64,000 nt of DNA from Schistosoma haematobium (taxonomy: Eukaryota > Platyhelminthes > Trematoda > Strigeidida > Schistosomatidae). Both the position numbers and the translations under genes were made by a program. The notes below the pieces were generated by a model that saw nothing but the letters and a program-made list of their open reading frames with translations, searched no databases and was not told the origin of the DNA. Below, piece after piece: positions 10,576-20,659 of this stretch (within the stretch, counting starts at the first letter, position 1; each line of letters begins with the position of its first letter). The DNA lies in contig NC_067195.1 of NCBI RefSeq assembly GCF_000699445.3, positions 55,718,465 to 55,782,464 on the forward strand, in the 5' to 3' direction.

Positions 10576-11105
10576 GGGGTTTTGTGGAGATTTTAGAAAT
10601 TTCAATCGTTGAAATCATGAGTCAATTGAAGCTCGACTACCATGGAAAACCTGGAAGCACTGGACGGCCGCTTCGTCCTCGTATGGGACTCTTCAACTAT
10701 TAAATTACTATAATATCTACAAAACTCCTCTCTGATTATAATCATACGCTCACTAGTGACGGTCTCTAAGTGGTATTTCCTGGAGTTCTAGTGACAAGTC
10801 GTGACTAGTGGAGTTCAACCGTGTCTCTTGTGAGGCAGTAACTCACTGAAGACAATAGTGGACGGTGGCGTAATTTCGTGGATTGGTTGAAGTGAGACAT
10901 TCACACCGTTGGATTCCAGTCTAGAGATTATGCATTCACGCGCAAGGCCGAAGGTCTTGGGTTCTGAACCCGCGAGCGGGATTGTGGACGCGTACTACCG
11001 AGGAGTCCCATGCTAAAACGAAGCGGTTGTTCAGAGCTCCCAGATTTTCCGTGGTGGTCTAGCTTTAATTGACTGATGAATTTAACTATTAAAATGTTGA
11101 ATTGA
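10576..11105 (+). mobile_element. SINE family B, fold-back pair
   Basis: 10,576-10,695 is a minus-strand 3' end (the inverse of a hammerhead block, TGGACGGCCGCTTCGTCCTC). From about 10,745 a plus-strand copy follows with head, tRNA-like region (GTCTTGGGTTCTGAACCCGC as box B) and a decayed hammerhead block (GAGGAGTCCCATGCTAAAAC). The two halves point in opposite directions. Confidence 0.65.
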
Positions 11106-11464
11106 TTTGGAAGAATGTTTCTTTGCTCAATATACGTGTTTTCCAAATGATTACTTAAGAATTTAGGAGCAGGAAAGCAACCATCTACTTTATGTTGGTT
11201 TTGGAATTATGTTTTCAACAATACTCATTTTCTAACAGTAAACAATGTTTATGGATTGAATGAATTGAATTAAAAATTTGATCACAGAACAATTAGCCCA
11301 ATAAAACATATAATAAGATATGAAAATATTGAAATGGAATGTTGTTTACTTAACAAATGACATTTTGTTATGAGTAATTTTTAAAGTTTTCTCATAAATT
11401 AATTAGATGAATTGAAGATTAAACAAATGCCGGTATCATATGATGAATAGCAAATTTGTTTATT

Positions 11465-11765
11465 AATTAAAATCATAAGGTGTGTGGAAATTGTTGATTT
11501 TTAAGTTTACATTAACTGACATTAGTTAGATAACCAATGAAAACTAGGAAGCAATGGACAGCTATTTCATCTCGATGTGGAACCACTTGGTGGTGTTGAA
11601 GTTAAGTGCTTACTCCAAAACTCAAGACCTTGAGTTCAGTTGCCAGGTGTGTCGTGGATGCGTACTATTCAGAAGTCACTTACTAGAACAAAACATCTGT
11701 TCACTGCTTGCAAGTTTTCAGTAGTCATTTAACTTAAGTTAACCCATGATGTAAACCGTGATCAT
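11465..11765. mobile_element. SINE family B, strongly decayed pair
   Basis: Short minus-strand then plus-strand matches to the family-B 3' block (GAAAACTAGGAAGCAATGGA; GTCGTGGATGCGTACTATTC; AAGTTTTCAGTAGTC). Too diverged to define edges. Confidence 0.45.
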
Positions 11766-11769
11766 TGAT

Positions 11770-12597
11770 GAGAATAGATGGACATTGGATTTGAACATAG
11801 AACTATTTGTATTGGTATTGTGATCTTCGCTGTGATGTGAGATCCTCTATGTGATCGTGAATATTCTCTGTGGAAGAGTTTTAAATTAAGACATATCGAT
11901 TGTCCAGTACTCATAACAATTTACAGATCGTAGTAATTAGATGTACAAATAGTTAATGAGTCAAAAATTCTTTGGAAAAAATAAGTATGAATAAAAATTA
12001 TTTAATCTGATCAGTCATGGTACTCATTTTTTCAATTTTCCTCTAAATAATAATTTTAATTCATAAATGTTAATCCTATCGATCTCATTTCCTCTTTTGT
12101 ATGTATTTCGAATTCACTTGACATTATTTTTTGTCACTTACTACCTCTCTTGTTGCATTTTTGTTAGATGGATAAAATAAGGCGAAATAACTCAAACTGA
12201 TGTACAGTTGTTCCAGTTCCTATGTTGATGATAAATGACTGAAAAAATATAGACGGCAATTATAAAATAATTTGAATATGTTTCATTGAAGGTAATAAAA
12301 ATTTATGTCAAATGAAGTACCATTGAATTACAAAGTAAATGTTTCTAAAATAGGTAGTAAACATATAACATAGAAGTAGCTTACAATCAGAATAGGATAA
12401 ACATTTGTTATTTACCAATGTTCTTTTTAGTTTGTTATACACATTTAAAGTTGTTTGTTAACATAACCTATAAAAAGTTTGTGTTTGTTTTTCAAACATT
12501 GAATCATCATTATGTCTCTAGCAACATTTCTGACATTTAGATGACAGTTGATAAATACTATCAATCAACTAAACAAAATACATTTTATTAGTTGAAT
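11770..12597. other. No gene seen
   Basis: AT-rich intergenic DNA without recognisable features. Confidence 0.4.
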
Positions 12598-13215
12598 TTA
12601 TGAGTCCATATAAGGTAGATCATCATTAAAAACTTGGAAATACAGGATGGTAGTTTCATCGTAATATAAAACTCAGTAGTGCTCATTCACGATCCTATAT
12701 AAGGGACTCAAACTCAGGTTGTCCAGTACTTCCAGGTTTTCAATGGTAGTCCAGCTTACATCAACTCATGAATTCAACTATTAAAATTAAAACAGTTGAG
12801 ATCATGAGTCCATTGAAGCTAGACCACCATGGAAAATCTGAAAACACTAGACGGCCGTTTCGTCCTACTGACCAGTGGTTCTAGGTTCTAGTGAAAAGCA
12901 GTGATCAGTGGAGTTCAACCGGGTCAGTTGTGATATATCAACTCACTGATGACAATAGTGGATGTGTCGCTCAATTTCGTGGATTGGTTGAAGTTAGACA
13001 TTAACACCGTTGGATGCTGGCTAGCTCAGTGGTCTAGTTGGTTAAGCGCCTGGCGCGAGACTGATAGGTCCTGTGTTCGAATCCCGCGGGGCGGGGTCGT
13101 GGATGCGCAGTGCTGAGGAGTTCCACAATTGGACGAAACAGCCGTCCAGTGCTTCCAGGTTTTTCATGGTAGTCTAGCTTCAATTGACTTGTGATCTCAA
13201 CTGTTGAAATTATTA
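12598..13215 (+). mobile_element. SINE family B cluster with one near-complete copy
   Basis: Two fold-back fragments (12,598-12,790 and 12,790-12,880) precede a near-complete plus-strand copy at 12,880-13,215. That copy has the head (GGAGTTCAACCGGGTC), a tRNA-like region with box A TAGCTCAGTGGTC and box B GTGTTCGAATCCC, a hammerhead block and the tail CTTCCAGGTTTTTCATGG. It is the most informative family-B copy. Confidence 0.75.
13105..13152 (+). ncRNA. Hammerhead-like motif in SINE family B
   Basis: GCGCAGTG, CTGAGGA, GTTCCACAATTGGAC, GAAA, CAGCCGTC, CAGTGC. All invariant core positions are intact (CTGA-G-GA and GAAA). Stem II pairs GTTC with GGAC. Stem III is short, with one A·C mismatch. 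Stem I (GCAGTG/CAGTGC) has one G·G mismatch. Other copies carry GCACTG here, which would pair perfectly, so the ancestral element had a good stem I. The cleavage triplet is GTC. Confidence 0.65.
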
Positions 13216-13219
13216 AAAT

Positions 13220-13730
13220 TACTACAATTTTTACAAACCCTCATTCTGATCATAAACAGAATATAAACGTTCTTTATAGAAATTTTATTGATCTCTATAT
13301 AGTGAAAAATAAAAAAAGAGAAGTTTGAACCTATGACCGTAAAATAATAACTTAAATAAATCATAGTATTTTACAAAAACAACTGTAATTTAATAAATAT
13401 AATATGTTATTAACCTACTAACTGATATCATGAAAATACTACTGATTTAGTTTTGTTTTTTTATTAACTAAGGTTTGTTTGTATAATGTATACAACATGT
13501 GAAGTATATAAATACTGTAAATGTCTAGAAAAAATTTTTAAAAAAAGTATTACCATCATCTTTAAATTGGAATAATAAGTATACAGAAGATAAATAAGAA
13601 CTTTTGTCTAAATTTGGTCGAATAGTTTCACAGTATTTTGGCGACGAGTTAATGTGAGACAATAAAGAAGAAGAATGTATTTGTAAAATCTAAGCGAAAG
13701 AATGAGAAAAAAATTAACTAAATAAGTGAC
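13220..13730. other. No gene seen
   Basis: AT-rich, with poly-A and poly-T runs only. Confidence 0.4.
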
Positions 13731-13734
13731 AAGC

Positions 13735-13937
13735 AATAATGGATAGTGGCTAGCAGTAGAATCTAGAACGCGCGTTTCGTCCTATTTGAGACTCGTCAGC
13801 TGGATGAACCTGCACCTCAGAGTTGATGTTCACTCTGGGACTCGAACCTAGTACCATTCGCTTCAAACGCCATCGCGTTATCCACTCAGCTACTGAGTCC
13901 TGATAGCCACTTGCTTGTGCGATGGGGTGAGTTTAAA
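13735..13937 (-). mobile_element. Smα-type SINE, best-preserved copy
   Basis: On the minus strand: CTCACCCCATCGCACAAGC, the tRNA-like head GGACTCAGTAGCTGAGTGG (box A) and GGTTCGAGTCCC (box B), then AACTCTGAGGTGCAGG and a hammerhead ending in CCACTATCC. Box A and box B are close to Pol III consensus, consistent with transcription as a short RNA. It abuts a fold-back of its own tail at 13,938-14,082. Confidence 0.85.
13755..13805 (-). ncRNA. Hammerhead ribozyme (Smα), core intact
   Basis: Minus strand: TCCAG, CTGACGA, GTCTCAAATAGGAC, GAAA, CGCGCGTT, CTAGATTC. The core CTGACGA and GAAA are intact. Stem II has GTC(T)/GGAC pairing. Stem III is the minimal ACGC/GCGT. The cleavage triplet is GTT instead of the usual GTC. 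Stem I has a C·A mismatch (CCAG against CTAG). Of the three Smα motifs here this is the likeliest to keep some activity. Confidence 0.75.
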
Positions 13938-14082
13938 TTCACTTGGTATTATTTGGCTTGTATCTTGTGAATTAAGGCAATATCGAGGCATACACACAGT
14001 ATGCACATGTGTCAATAACAGACGGATCAATTGCAATCTTAAACCTCAATGGGAAGATACAAGCCAAACAATACCAAGTGAA
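13938..14082. repeat. Inverted repeat made of Smα tails
   Basis: Arms 13,938-13,966 and 14,054-14,082 are 29-nt reverse complements with a single mismatch (TTCACTTGGTATT...). The loop is the remainder of a plus-strand Smα tail. A similar arrangement flanks the copy at 9.0 kb. Confidence 0.8.
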
Positions 14083-14094
14083 TTGAAATAAATG

Positions 14095-15045
14095 ATATTT
14101 CATTCTGGTGTTCTATATTTAAAGATGTTTTGTAAATTATTAATGTCATTGAAACTTGAATTCATTCACAAAATACGAATTAAATCAATCATAGAAATAA
14201 TTGAATATTGTATAGATATTTAGGGAAAATTAACTATTCAATTGTGTGTAAGTTTCAAGAATCTAGTTTTATATTTTATAATGACATTAAATGAAAATAT
14301 TTTTTTCTCATATCTGGTACACTAAATTCATGATATATTGTTGATTTTCTAAACGATCCCTAAAAAGTTTCAAGATTGATATCACTTATTTTTTAAAGGA
14401 AAAGAGAAGAAGATAATATGAACAGAGCTTTACCTCTGAGGTAAATTTACGTACAGAACAAAAAGTAATACATAAATTGAGAGATGATTTGGGGATTTGA
14501 GAGGATCCTAGAAAAGGTACCAAGATTAATTAAAAATTCTAATTGTCTAATCAAATTGAAGAGAACAAGAATGGGTTCTTTCTCAGATTTTCATTAAGTT
14601 TTATTCAGGAGCGTTAACTAGCTAAAGTGATTCAAGATTAACCTGACAGTTTCATGAGAATTTATCGAGAAATTACAGATGCTATTTAACACTTTTAGTT
14701 CTAATTTTTTCGTCGCCATAGAAAAGACCATATAAGTACAAAGTCAACAAATCGCAAACTACTCACAAAAAAGCCGTACGTGACTGGCATCTAGCAAATG
14801 CCGTTTAGATGCTTTAATTTTCAAGATCATCCCTGAAACCAATTTCTGTTTCTTGGGCCTTAAATAAAAGTGTTCTTCCTGAATGTAAGCACCGAAGAGG
14901 TGGAAATCATTGGGCTATTTTTGTTTCTAAGGCATTTTTCATCAAACACCATGTAGATAAATGTCACATATATGGTAATAAATGTTTTTTTTTTCAAAAA
15001 AATTTAATAATTTCATCGAATAGCCGATTATATAACAAAACAAAT
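14095..15045. other. No gene seen
   Basis: AT-rich, with no open frame longer than about 60 codons that carries a motif. 14,700-14,960 is slightly less AT-rich but I recognise nothing in it. Confidence 0.4.
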
Positions 15046-15049
15046 ATGT

Positions 15050-15400
15050 GAGAAGCCGTTACCAGTGGAGTTCAACCAGATCCGTTGTGAGAAATCAACT
15101 CATTGAAGACAATAGTGTACGGTAGCGCAACTTCGTGGATTGGTTGAAGTTAGACATTAAGACCGTTGGATGCGGGCTAGCTCAGTGGTCTAGTTGGTTA
15201 AGCGCCTGGCGCGAGATCGATAGGTCCTGGGTTCGAGTCTCGCAGGGTGCGGGATCGTGGATGCGCACTGCTGGGGAGTCCCATACTAGGACGAAGAGGC
15301 CGTCCAGTGCTTCCAGGTTTTCCATAGTAGTCGAGCTTCAATTGACTCATGATTTCAACTATTGAAATTACTAAAATCTCCACAAAATCCCTTCTGAAAA
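15050..15400 (+). mobile_element. SINE family B, near-complete copy
   Basis: Head GTGGAGTTCAACCAGATCC, tRNA-like region with TAGCTCAGTGGTC and GGGTTCGAGTCTCGC, a hammerhead block at 15,263-15,310, then the tail TTCCAGGTTTTCC. The stem I strands GCACTG and CAGTGC pair perfectly. The core is mutated (CTGGGGA for CTGAGGA; GAAGA for GAAAC), so the ribozyme should be dead. Confidence 0.75.
15263..15310 (+). ncRNA. Hammerhead-like motif, core-mutated
   Basis: GCGCACTG, CTGGGGA, GTCCCATACTAGGAC, GAAGAGGCCGTC, CAGTGC. Stems I and II are perfect. Core A6 is G and the A after GAA is G, both damaging. It shows the ancestral stem I of family B. Confidence 0.6.
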
Positions 15401-15644
15401 TATGTGTTTGTTTGATGTGACACAGTCATGTGATGTGTATGAAAAAAAGGAAAAAAGAATTTCTATTCCAGTTACTTTTTATTTTTATATGTTACATTTT
15501 CAATGGAACAACAAACAATGTATGATTGATTGATTCTTTTTTAACTATTTCTTCTTGATTCGATACATTTTCTCTTTTGTTATTTGTTTACATACAATGA
15601 AATTTAAATAATAACGATTTTTAAATCAAGTTAGGAAATAATTT

Positions 15645-16072
15645 TATTTTTTTGATTGAGATCATGAACCGATTGATGTTAGACCATCACAATTGAAAAC
15701 CTGGAAGCATTGGACGGCCGTTTCGTCCTATTGTGTGACTCCACGGCAGTGCGCATCCAAGATCCCGCACGCGGGATTCGAACCCAGGGCCTTCGGTCTC
15801 GCGCGCGAACGCTTAACCAACTGGACCGCTGAGCCGGCATCCAATGGTGATAGTTTCTAACATCAACCAATCCACGAAATTGCGCGACCAACTTCCATTG
15901 TACTGAGGTAGATACCTGTCTCTACCCGACACGGATTAGCTCCACTGGTCACGGCTTCTCACTAGAACTCCGAGAATTCCCTCACGAAGCTAGTCACTAG
16001 TGAGCACATGTTAATTACTAGTATAGGGGTTGTGGAGATTATTAAGTTTTTGATTGAGATCATACTAGTAAT
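15645..16072 (-). mobile_element. SINE family B, near-complete copy plus fragment
   Basis: Minus-strand copy with both ends visible: tail at 15,650, hammerhead block near 15,710-15,755 (core damaged: CTGCCGTGGAG), tRNA-like region with GGGTTCGAATCCC, and head up to 16,015 (CACTAGTGACTAGC). A second short tail fragment sits at 16,020-16,072. Confidence 0.75.
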
Positions 16073-16151
16073 AATTTTATTAGCGATTTTACTATTTACT
16101 AACAAAATCTTTGAACGAATCAATATTTTATTAACTTTTAAATGGAATTTC

Positions 16152-16437
16152 GGTGAGACTATTAATTTATGGACAAACTTTGAGTAACGTCAGACTGACT
16201 TTGTGTGTCCACTTAATAACCAGGACCAAATGGAGATTATGAACCTCTGTGAGGAATTGGGATTATGATTTATAGTTGATGATTAAGGTTAGAAATTAGA
16301 TTTAAGGTTTTCATCATTAAATAACATCAGCTATAATGTCAAAACTCTATTTATCCAAATGGATGAGTGAATTTCGCGCCGAAATCCGAGACCTGTTATC
16401 TTATACCTGATTGATTCGTCCATAATTTAGCCTCGCC
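16152..16437. mobile_element. Merlin-like MITE (non-autonomous DNA transposon)
   Basis: The left end GGTGAGACTATTAATTTATG and the right end (inverse) GGCGAGGCTAAATTATGGAC both match the TIR of the Merlin element at 60,231 (GGCGAAACTCTAATTTATGG). The right-end match continues into GGACGAATCAATCAG, nearly the same as the Merlin subterminal sequence. There is no coding capacity in 286 bp. A clear target-site duplication is not visible. Confidence 0.6.
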
Positions 16438-16559
16438 CTTTGTATTTCAACTCTTTCTGAAGCTTAAATTACATCATTGTCATTCATAGCTGACTGATTT
16501 CAATTCATATCTTTATTACTATTAATCTATTTTCAGTTACTTCGTTACACAATCATCTA

Positions 16560-16865
16560 ATATTTGTTAACTTCATGAATTCTAGTCACCATTTCAATGT
16601 TCTGAAACTTTTCCTCTCAAACTTTATTTATCCAAAACAAAAATTTTTATTGCCTTATTAACTCTATCGGAATCTTCGCTATATCACGATACACATATAT
16701 TCATCTTTAATCACCCTCTTATGTATAACTATGTCAGTATCTGTAATAATGTTGATTTTTAGATATTATAGGTTGTAAGCAGCTGATAAGAACCTAACAA
16801 AATAAAATGTATTCATATTATTCTGCATTAATCTTTGTTCTTGCTCTCTCTAACTTTGTGTTGAT
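16560..16865 (+). mobile_element. Decayed Penelope pseudo-LTR fragment
   Basis: GTAAGCAGCTGATAAGAACC through TATTCTGCATTAATCTTTG (16,775-16,850) is a diverged copy of the right pseudo-LTR end at 6821-6890. The upstream extent is uncertain. Confidence 0.6.
16779..16826 (+). ncRNA. Hammerhead relic (Penelope type)
   Basis: GCAG, CTGATAA, GAACCTAACAAAAT, a stem III remnant, TTCTGC. G8 is A and the CGAAA block reads ACAAAA, so it should not cleave. Confidence 0.55.
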
Positions 16866-17004
16866 TAAATGAGACGTGCTAAGTGTTGTGTTTCTAAGAT
16901 GAAGTATTTCATTTTAATTTTATTACGAAGTACTTATCCTTGTTATATGCCTTCATATTTTATATTTTACTATAATATTTAGAGTAATGTTTATCAATTA
17001 GAGG

Positions 17005-17085
17005 ATTTTGAGCGTTCGCGTGCGAGACTGACAGGTCCTGGGTTCAAAATTACTAAAATCTCTACAAAACCCCTTCTGATGTAAA
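17005..17085 (+). mobile_element. SINE family B, short fragment
   Basis: TTTTGAGCGTTCGCGTGCGA, then GACAGGTCCTGGGTTC and an abrupt jump to the tail AAATTACTAAAATCTCTAC. The hammerhead block is deleted. Confidence 0.55.
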
Positions 17086-17089
17086 ATAA

Positions 17090-18339
17090 TTGTCACTAAA
17101 GATGAGCATCAAATCTTTTGATATTTGTGATTAACATAAATACTAGCGAATTTCTATTGTGAAGATATTAAAATAAAAGCTAATATGAACAAGTTAATAG
17201 AAAAAACGAAACTAAACACACAAAATGTTTATGACAATAATGGTAATAATAATTTATTTGGGCACCTTGTTTGAATGTAGTTTGACATTATCTTAGAATG
17301 ATAAAGGGTTTCTAACTATTAGACAATGTTTATATTAACATCTATCTCGAATGAACTCATTTACAGACTAAAGTGTTATTACACTCATTGTTCATTGATT
17401 CGATAAAAGTGCCACATACAAACAATCAATCGTTATACGCAAAAAGAGACAAACGAAACTTTTTTTGACGATTGCGAAGAAAACATAAAGAAGATCATTT
17501 CAGTCGAAATCGTTGTTATGTGATAAACAGTACAGCTACTCTAAACAAAAAACAGACGAATATTGCACCCATACAAGGTCTTAATCGTTGTGTTGGAAAT
17601 GCACATGTAACATATTGTAGACACATTTGGATACATAAACATGATCAAGTTGAAACTGATGCACAAATTGAGTGTATCTTTGTGGATCATTGACAATATT
17701 TTAACATTGTTTCCTAAATGTTCTAGAAGGCTCTAATATAAGATGACAACATTGAATCAAATTAAGATGGACCATTTTAATAACTATTATCAATCATGAT
17801 GAACATATCAGATAATAATTGATTGTTAAAGATAAAAAAAATGAGATTCTACATTTTTTAAATAACTGTTACAAATATTATACAAGACTTCACTTGATAT
17901 ATATTGAAATAAGAAAGATTAGTTCAACAAAGAGTTCACTTTTCGGCGAATTCATTTTCAAAGCTGTACAATAGCAATTACATATATACTTATCTTTACA
18001 GGACGATAATAATACTGATAATAAACTTGTTATACATGGTGACAGTGAGGTTAAATAAACAAAGGTATTAAAAAAATTTTTAAAACAAGGAAAGTTTAAC
18101 AATCGTTTCATTGTTAACGTCTTAAATATTCATCAAAAGATAGATAGGGAAATTATCATTGGGAAAGGATGGGACAGCATGATAAGATAAAATGTTAAAG
18201 TTGAGATTAAATCTAATCAGAATGATCGTGGAAACAAAAATAAACGAGTTGGGGGTAGAGGGTTTAAGGGGAAGATGGAAGGTGAAGCAGATGACTGTAA
18301 AGGAAGAAGAGTATGAAAAAGAGAAAAAAACTATAACAC
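17090..18339. other. No gene supported
   Basis: Contains a 73-codon plus-strand open frame at 17,472-17,693 with no motif, no splice context I can defend and no relatives in the window. The rest is AT-rich. Confidence 0.4.
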
Positions 18340-18565
18340 AAGACCATGGTAGTAGAACAGGTTGTACCAGACTATTTTGCATACACAATTTTGGTTTTTC
18401 CAGATGTATGGCTAATACCTCGGTAATGCAAAGAAGATGCAGTCTAATTGTCCTAGGAAGACTTCTGCTTACCTTGTACATGTCTTGATTGTGTGACCTG
18501 TGTTCACAAGGTGTTCGATTATTGACCTTCTTATTGAGCCATTGCCTCTTCTTTTTAGGCACTCC
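18340..18565 (-). pseudogene. Penelope-like endonuclease C-terminal relic
   Basis: The minus strand reads RTIRLHLLCITEVLAIHLEK, then CMQNSLVQPVLLPW. This aligns with the C-terminus of the copy at 23,048-23,479 (SLRLRILQTAEAIVIRIKKL, CIQKKYVQPLLLPW). Only the last 40-50 residues remain; upstream is not homologous. Confidence 0.65.
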
Positions 18566-18629
18566 AGACAATGTTCTTGAATTCTTTTGGATAATGTATA
18601 TTGAAATCAATACTAACACTATGCACAAT

Positions 18630-19584
18630 TGTATCTACCCTTAATCTATTGTTCTGGTATGTTTCATATATAGAATTATTTTATACAATTTGATAAATTA
18701 GATTATATTTGTTTCACTAAGCATTGTCTTTGTTCTATGTTCGTGCATCAATATCAGTATTTCTACTTTTTTCGATTTTCTGCTTAAGTTTACCTTGTTG
18801 TTTGCTTGTGTTTTTTTTATTATGGTTTCATCTAACAGACAACTGTGTCAAATCCTCTACAGTATTTTTAAAAAGGATTTCTTTTCATGATTTTCTAAAA
18901 TCAGAAATACCACAAAATCTACTTATATTATTTCATTTCCAAGTTAATATGAAAAACAAAAACAAAACAAAAATCTAGGAAGATTTTTACACTTCCCTTC
19001 ATTTAGAGAGTTTCAAACTAGAAAGTTACATGCATGGAAGGGAAATTCTTCAAATGAAGGGCATAGTAATGTATATTGAATAGTACACCTACATATATCA
19101 AAATCTGGACATACACATTCACAAATTAAGGGATGAAGGGTTTATGTAATAAAACATATTTAGTTTTTGTTAAATTATACTACTTATTTGATATTCAGGT
19201 ATAACATGTACAATATATTCTTTTGCCTACTATTTATAGTATGTAACCGTCAATTCATACAAATATAGTTTCGAATGAATTTTGTATTTTTTCGTTATTT
19301 AGGCTGTAGTTAAAAATTGCCTACATAAAAATATTGAAGCGATGTTTTGATTATTCTGTCTGACAAAATGCATATCCAATATAATGATAATAATAGTAAT
19401 AATAACAGAACCCTACTACTTATCGCCATCGATAGATGTTAAATTTCTATTGTACAAACGAAGTAAAACAAAATTGCTACGTAAACACCATATTTCATCG
19501 TGTTATTGATAAACAATCATTACACCTTTGTTTGAAAAAAAAACATGGATAATACAATACGATCTAATAAATAATTGTCAGAAT
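18630..19584. other. No gene seen
   Basis: AT-rich intergenic DNA. The plus-strand frame at 18,724-18,978 is T-rich with no recognisable motif. Confidence 0.4.
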
Positions 19585-19832
19585 GAAAATTTGTGGAAAT
19601 TGTAATAATTTAATGGGTGAATTCATGAGTCTATTTAAATTAGACCACTATTGAAAACCTAGAAGCACTAGATAACCATTTCGTCCTATTATGGTACTTT
19701 TCAACAGTGCGCATCCACGATCCTGCAAGCGGAATTCGAACCCAGGAGTCCCATACTAGGACGAAACGGCCGTTCAGTGCTTCCAGGTTTTCCAAGGCGA
19801 CCTAGCTTAAATCGACTAATGAATTCAACCAT
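19585..19832. mobile_element. SINE family B, fold-back pair
   Basis: 19,585-19,745 is a minus-strand 3' half reaching the tRNA-like GATCCTGCAAGCGGAATTCG. At about 19,745 it switches abruptly to a plus-strand block, GAGTCCCATACTAGGACGAA, plus tail. The junction joins two opposite 3' halves. Confidence 0.65.
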
Positions 19833-20130
19833 TAATAAACAATTAACCAAGTAATAAATTATGACGGAATTAGATCGATAAATCATATGAATAACGGTTT
19901 GAAATATTATTTTAAACTTCATAAATGAGTGTATAGAAGATAACTAGTTATATACTTGGATAACTTGATGGTTATTGATGAACAAATTGTTGGTTATTTA
20001 ATGATTAAAATATATGGCAATTGAGAATAAAGATTTTCAACTAACTAGAAGAGTAAATGGAACATTAAAAAGAAAGATACATAGAAATTTCACAGTTGGA
20101 CAATATACTTATTCTTTAGTATTGAATCAA
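19833..20130. other. No gene seen
   Basis: Short AT-rich gap. Confidence 0.4.
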
Positions 20131-20134
20131 TCAG

Positions 20135-20625
20135 ACACGAAAGAAACTTATTAAAGATCCTAACTCGCCGTGCTAGAATTAATTGTTCTAATGACATCAT
20201 TGTAGATAAATCGAGTAATATTCGTTACCCGCTTACTAGGAATAGATACCTAACAAAATTTATCAACAAACACATAAAATAGATGAAAGAAAATTACAAT
20301 TCCTGAATGATGCTACCGCGGAAATTGTGGTTCAAAGGTTAAGAAAGCCGGTAGAGAAAACGTATAGGGTGTACAATTTGGCAAGTCCGTCATCGCATAG
20401 CAGCATACCATCCGTCTTGGCTGAGCAAAGGATGGGTGATTAAGAGTTCTATTCTAGCTCACTTGGTGAACTCAGATCATCAAGTCGACTTGAATAAAGC
20501 TTTTAAAATTATCCACCATATTCCATCAAATTTACCATATGGTTTACAAGTTCGTCTTTTGCACAGTGCTGAAGCATTTGCATCCAAAAGAAGCTTGTGC
20601 AACCACTCTTACTACCTTGAACATC
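20135..20625 (+). pseudogene. Penelope-like element relic (RT end and endonuclease end)
   Basis: Over stops and frameshifts this reads LTRRARINCSNDII, then IRYPLTRNRYLTKFINKHI (RT thumb-like), then the endonuclease end: SSILAHLVNSDHQVDLNKAF, IIHHIPSNLPYGLQVRLLHS, AEAFASK. The GIY-YIG centre itself has been deleted. It is clearly related to, but diverged from, the copies at 5.8 and 23.1 kb. Confidence 0.7.
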
Positions 20626-20659
20626 GACATAGGAGTAAGTTTGTAGCTGAACTTTGACG

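Noticed and set aside
13020..13095. Possible tRNA gene
   Set aside because: Boxes A and B are present but I cannot build a full acceptor stem and anticodon arm, and the sequence repeats as part of a SINE.
15175..15245. Possible tRNA gene
   Set aside because: Same SINE tRNA-like head; no complete cloverleaf that I can defend.
17472..17693. 73-codon plus-strand frame
   Set aside because: No recognisable domain, no mirrored or related copy, and codon content like random AT-rich DNA.
18724..18978. 84-codon hydrophobic frame
   Set aside because: Phe/Leu-rich because the DNA is T-rich; no start context or motif.
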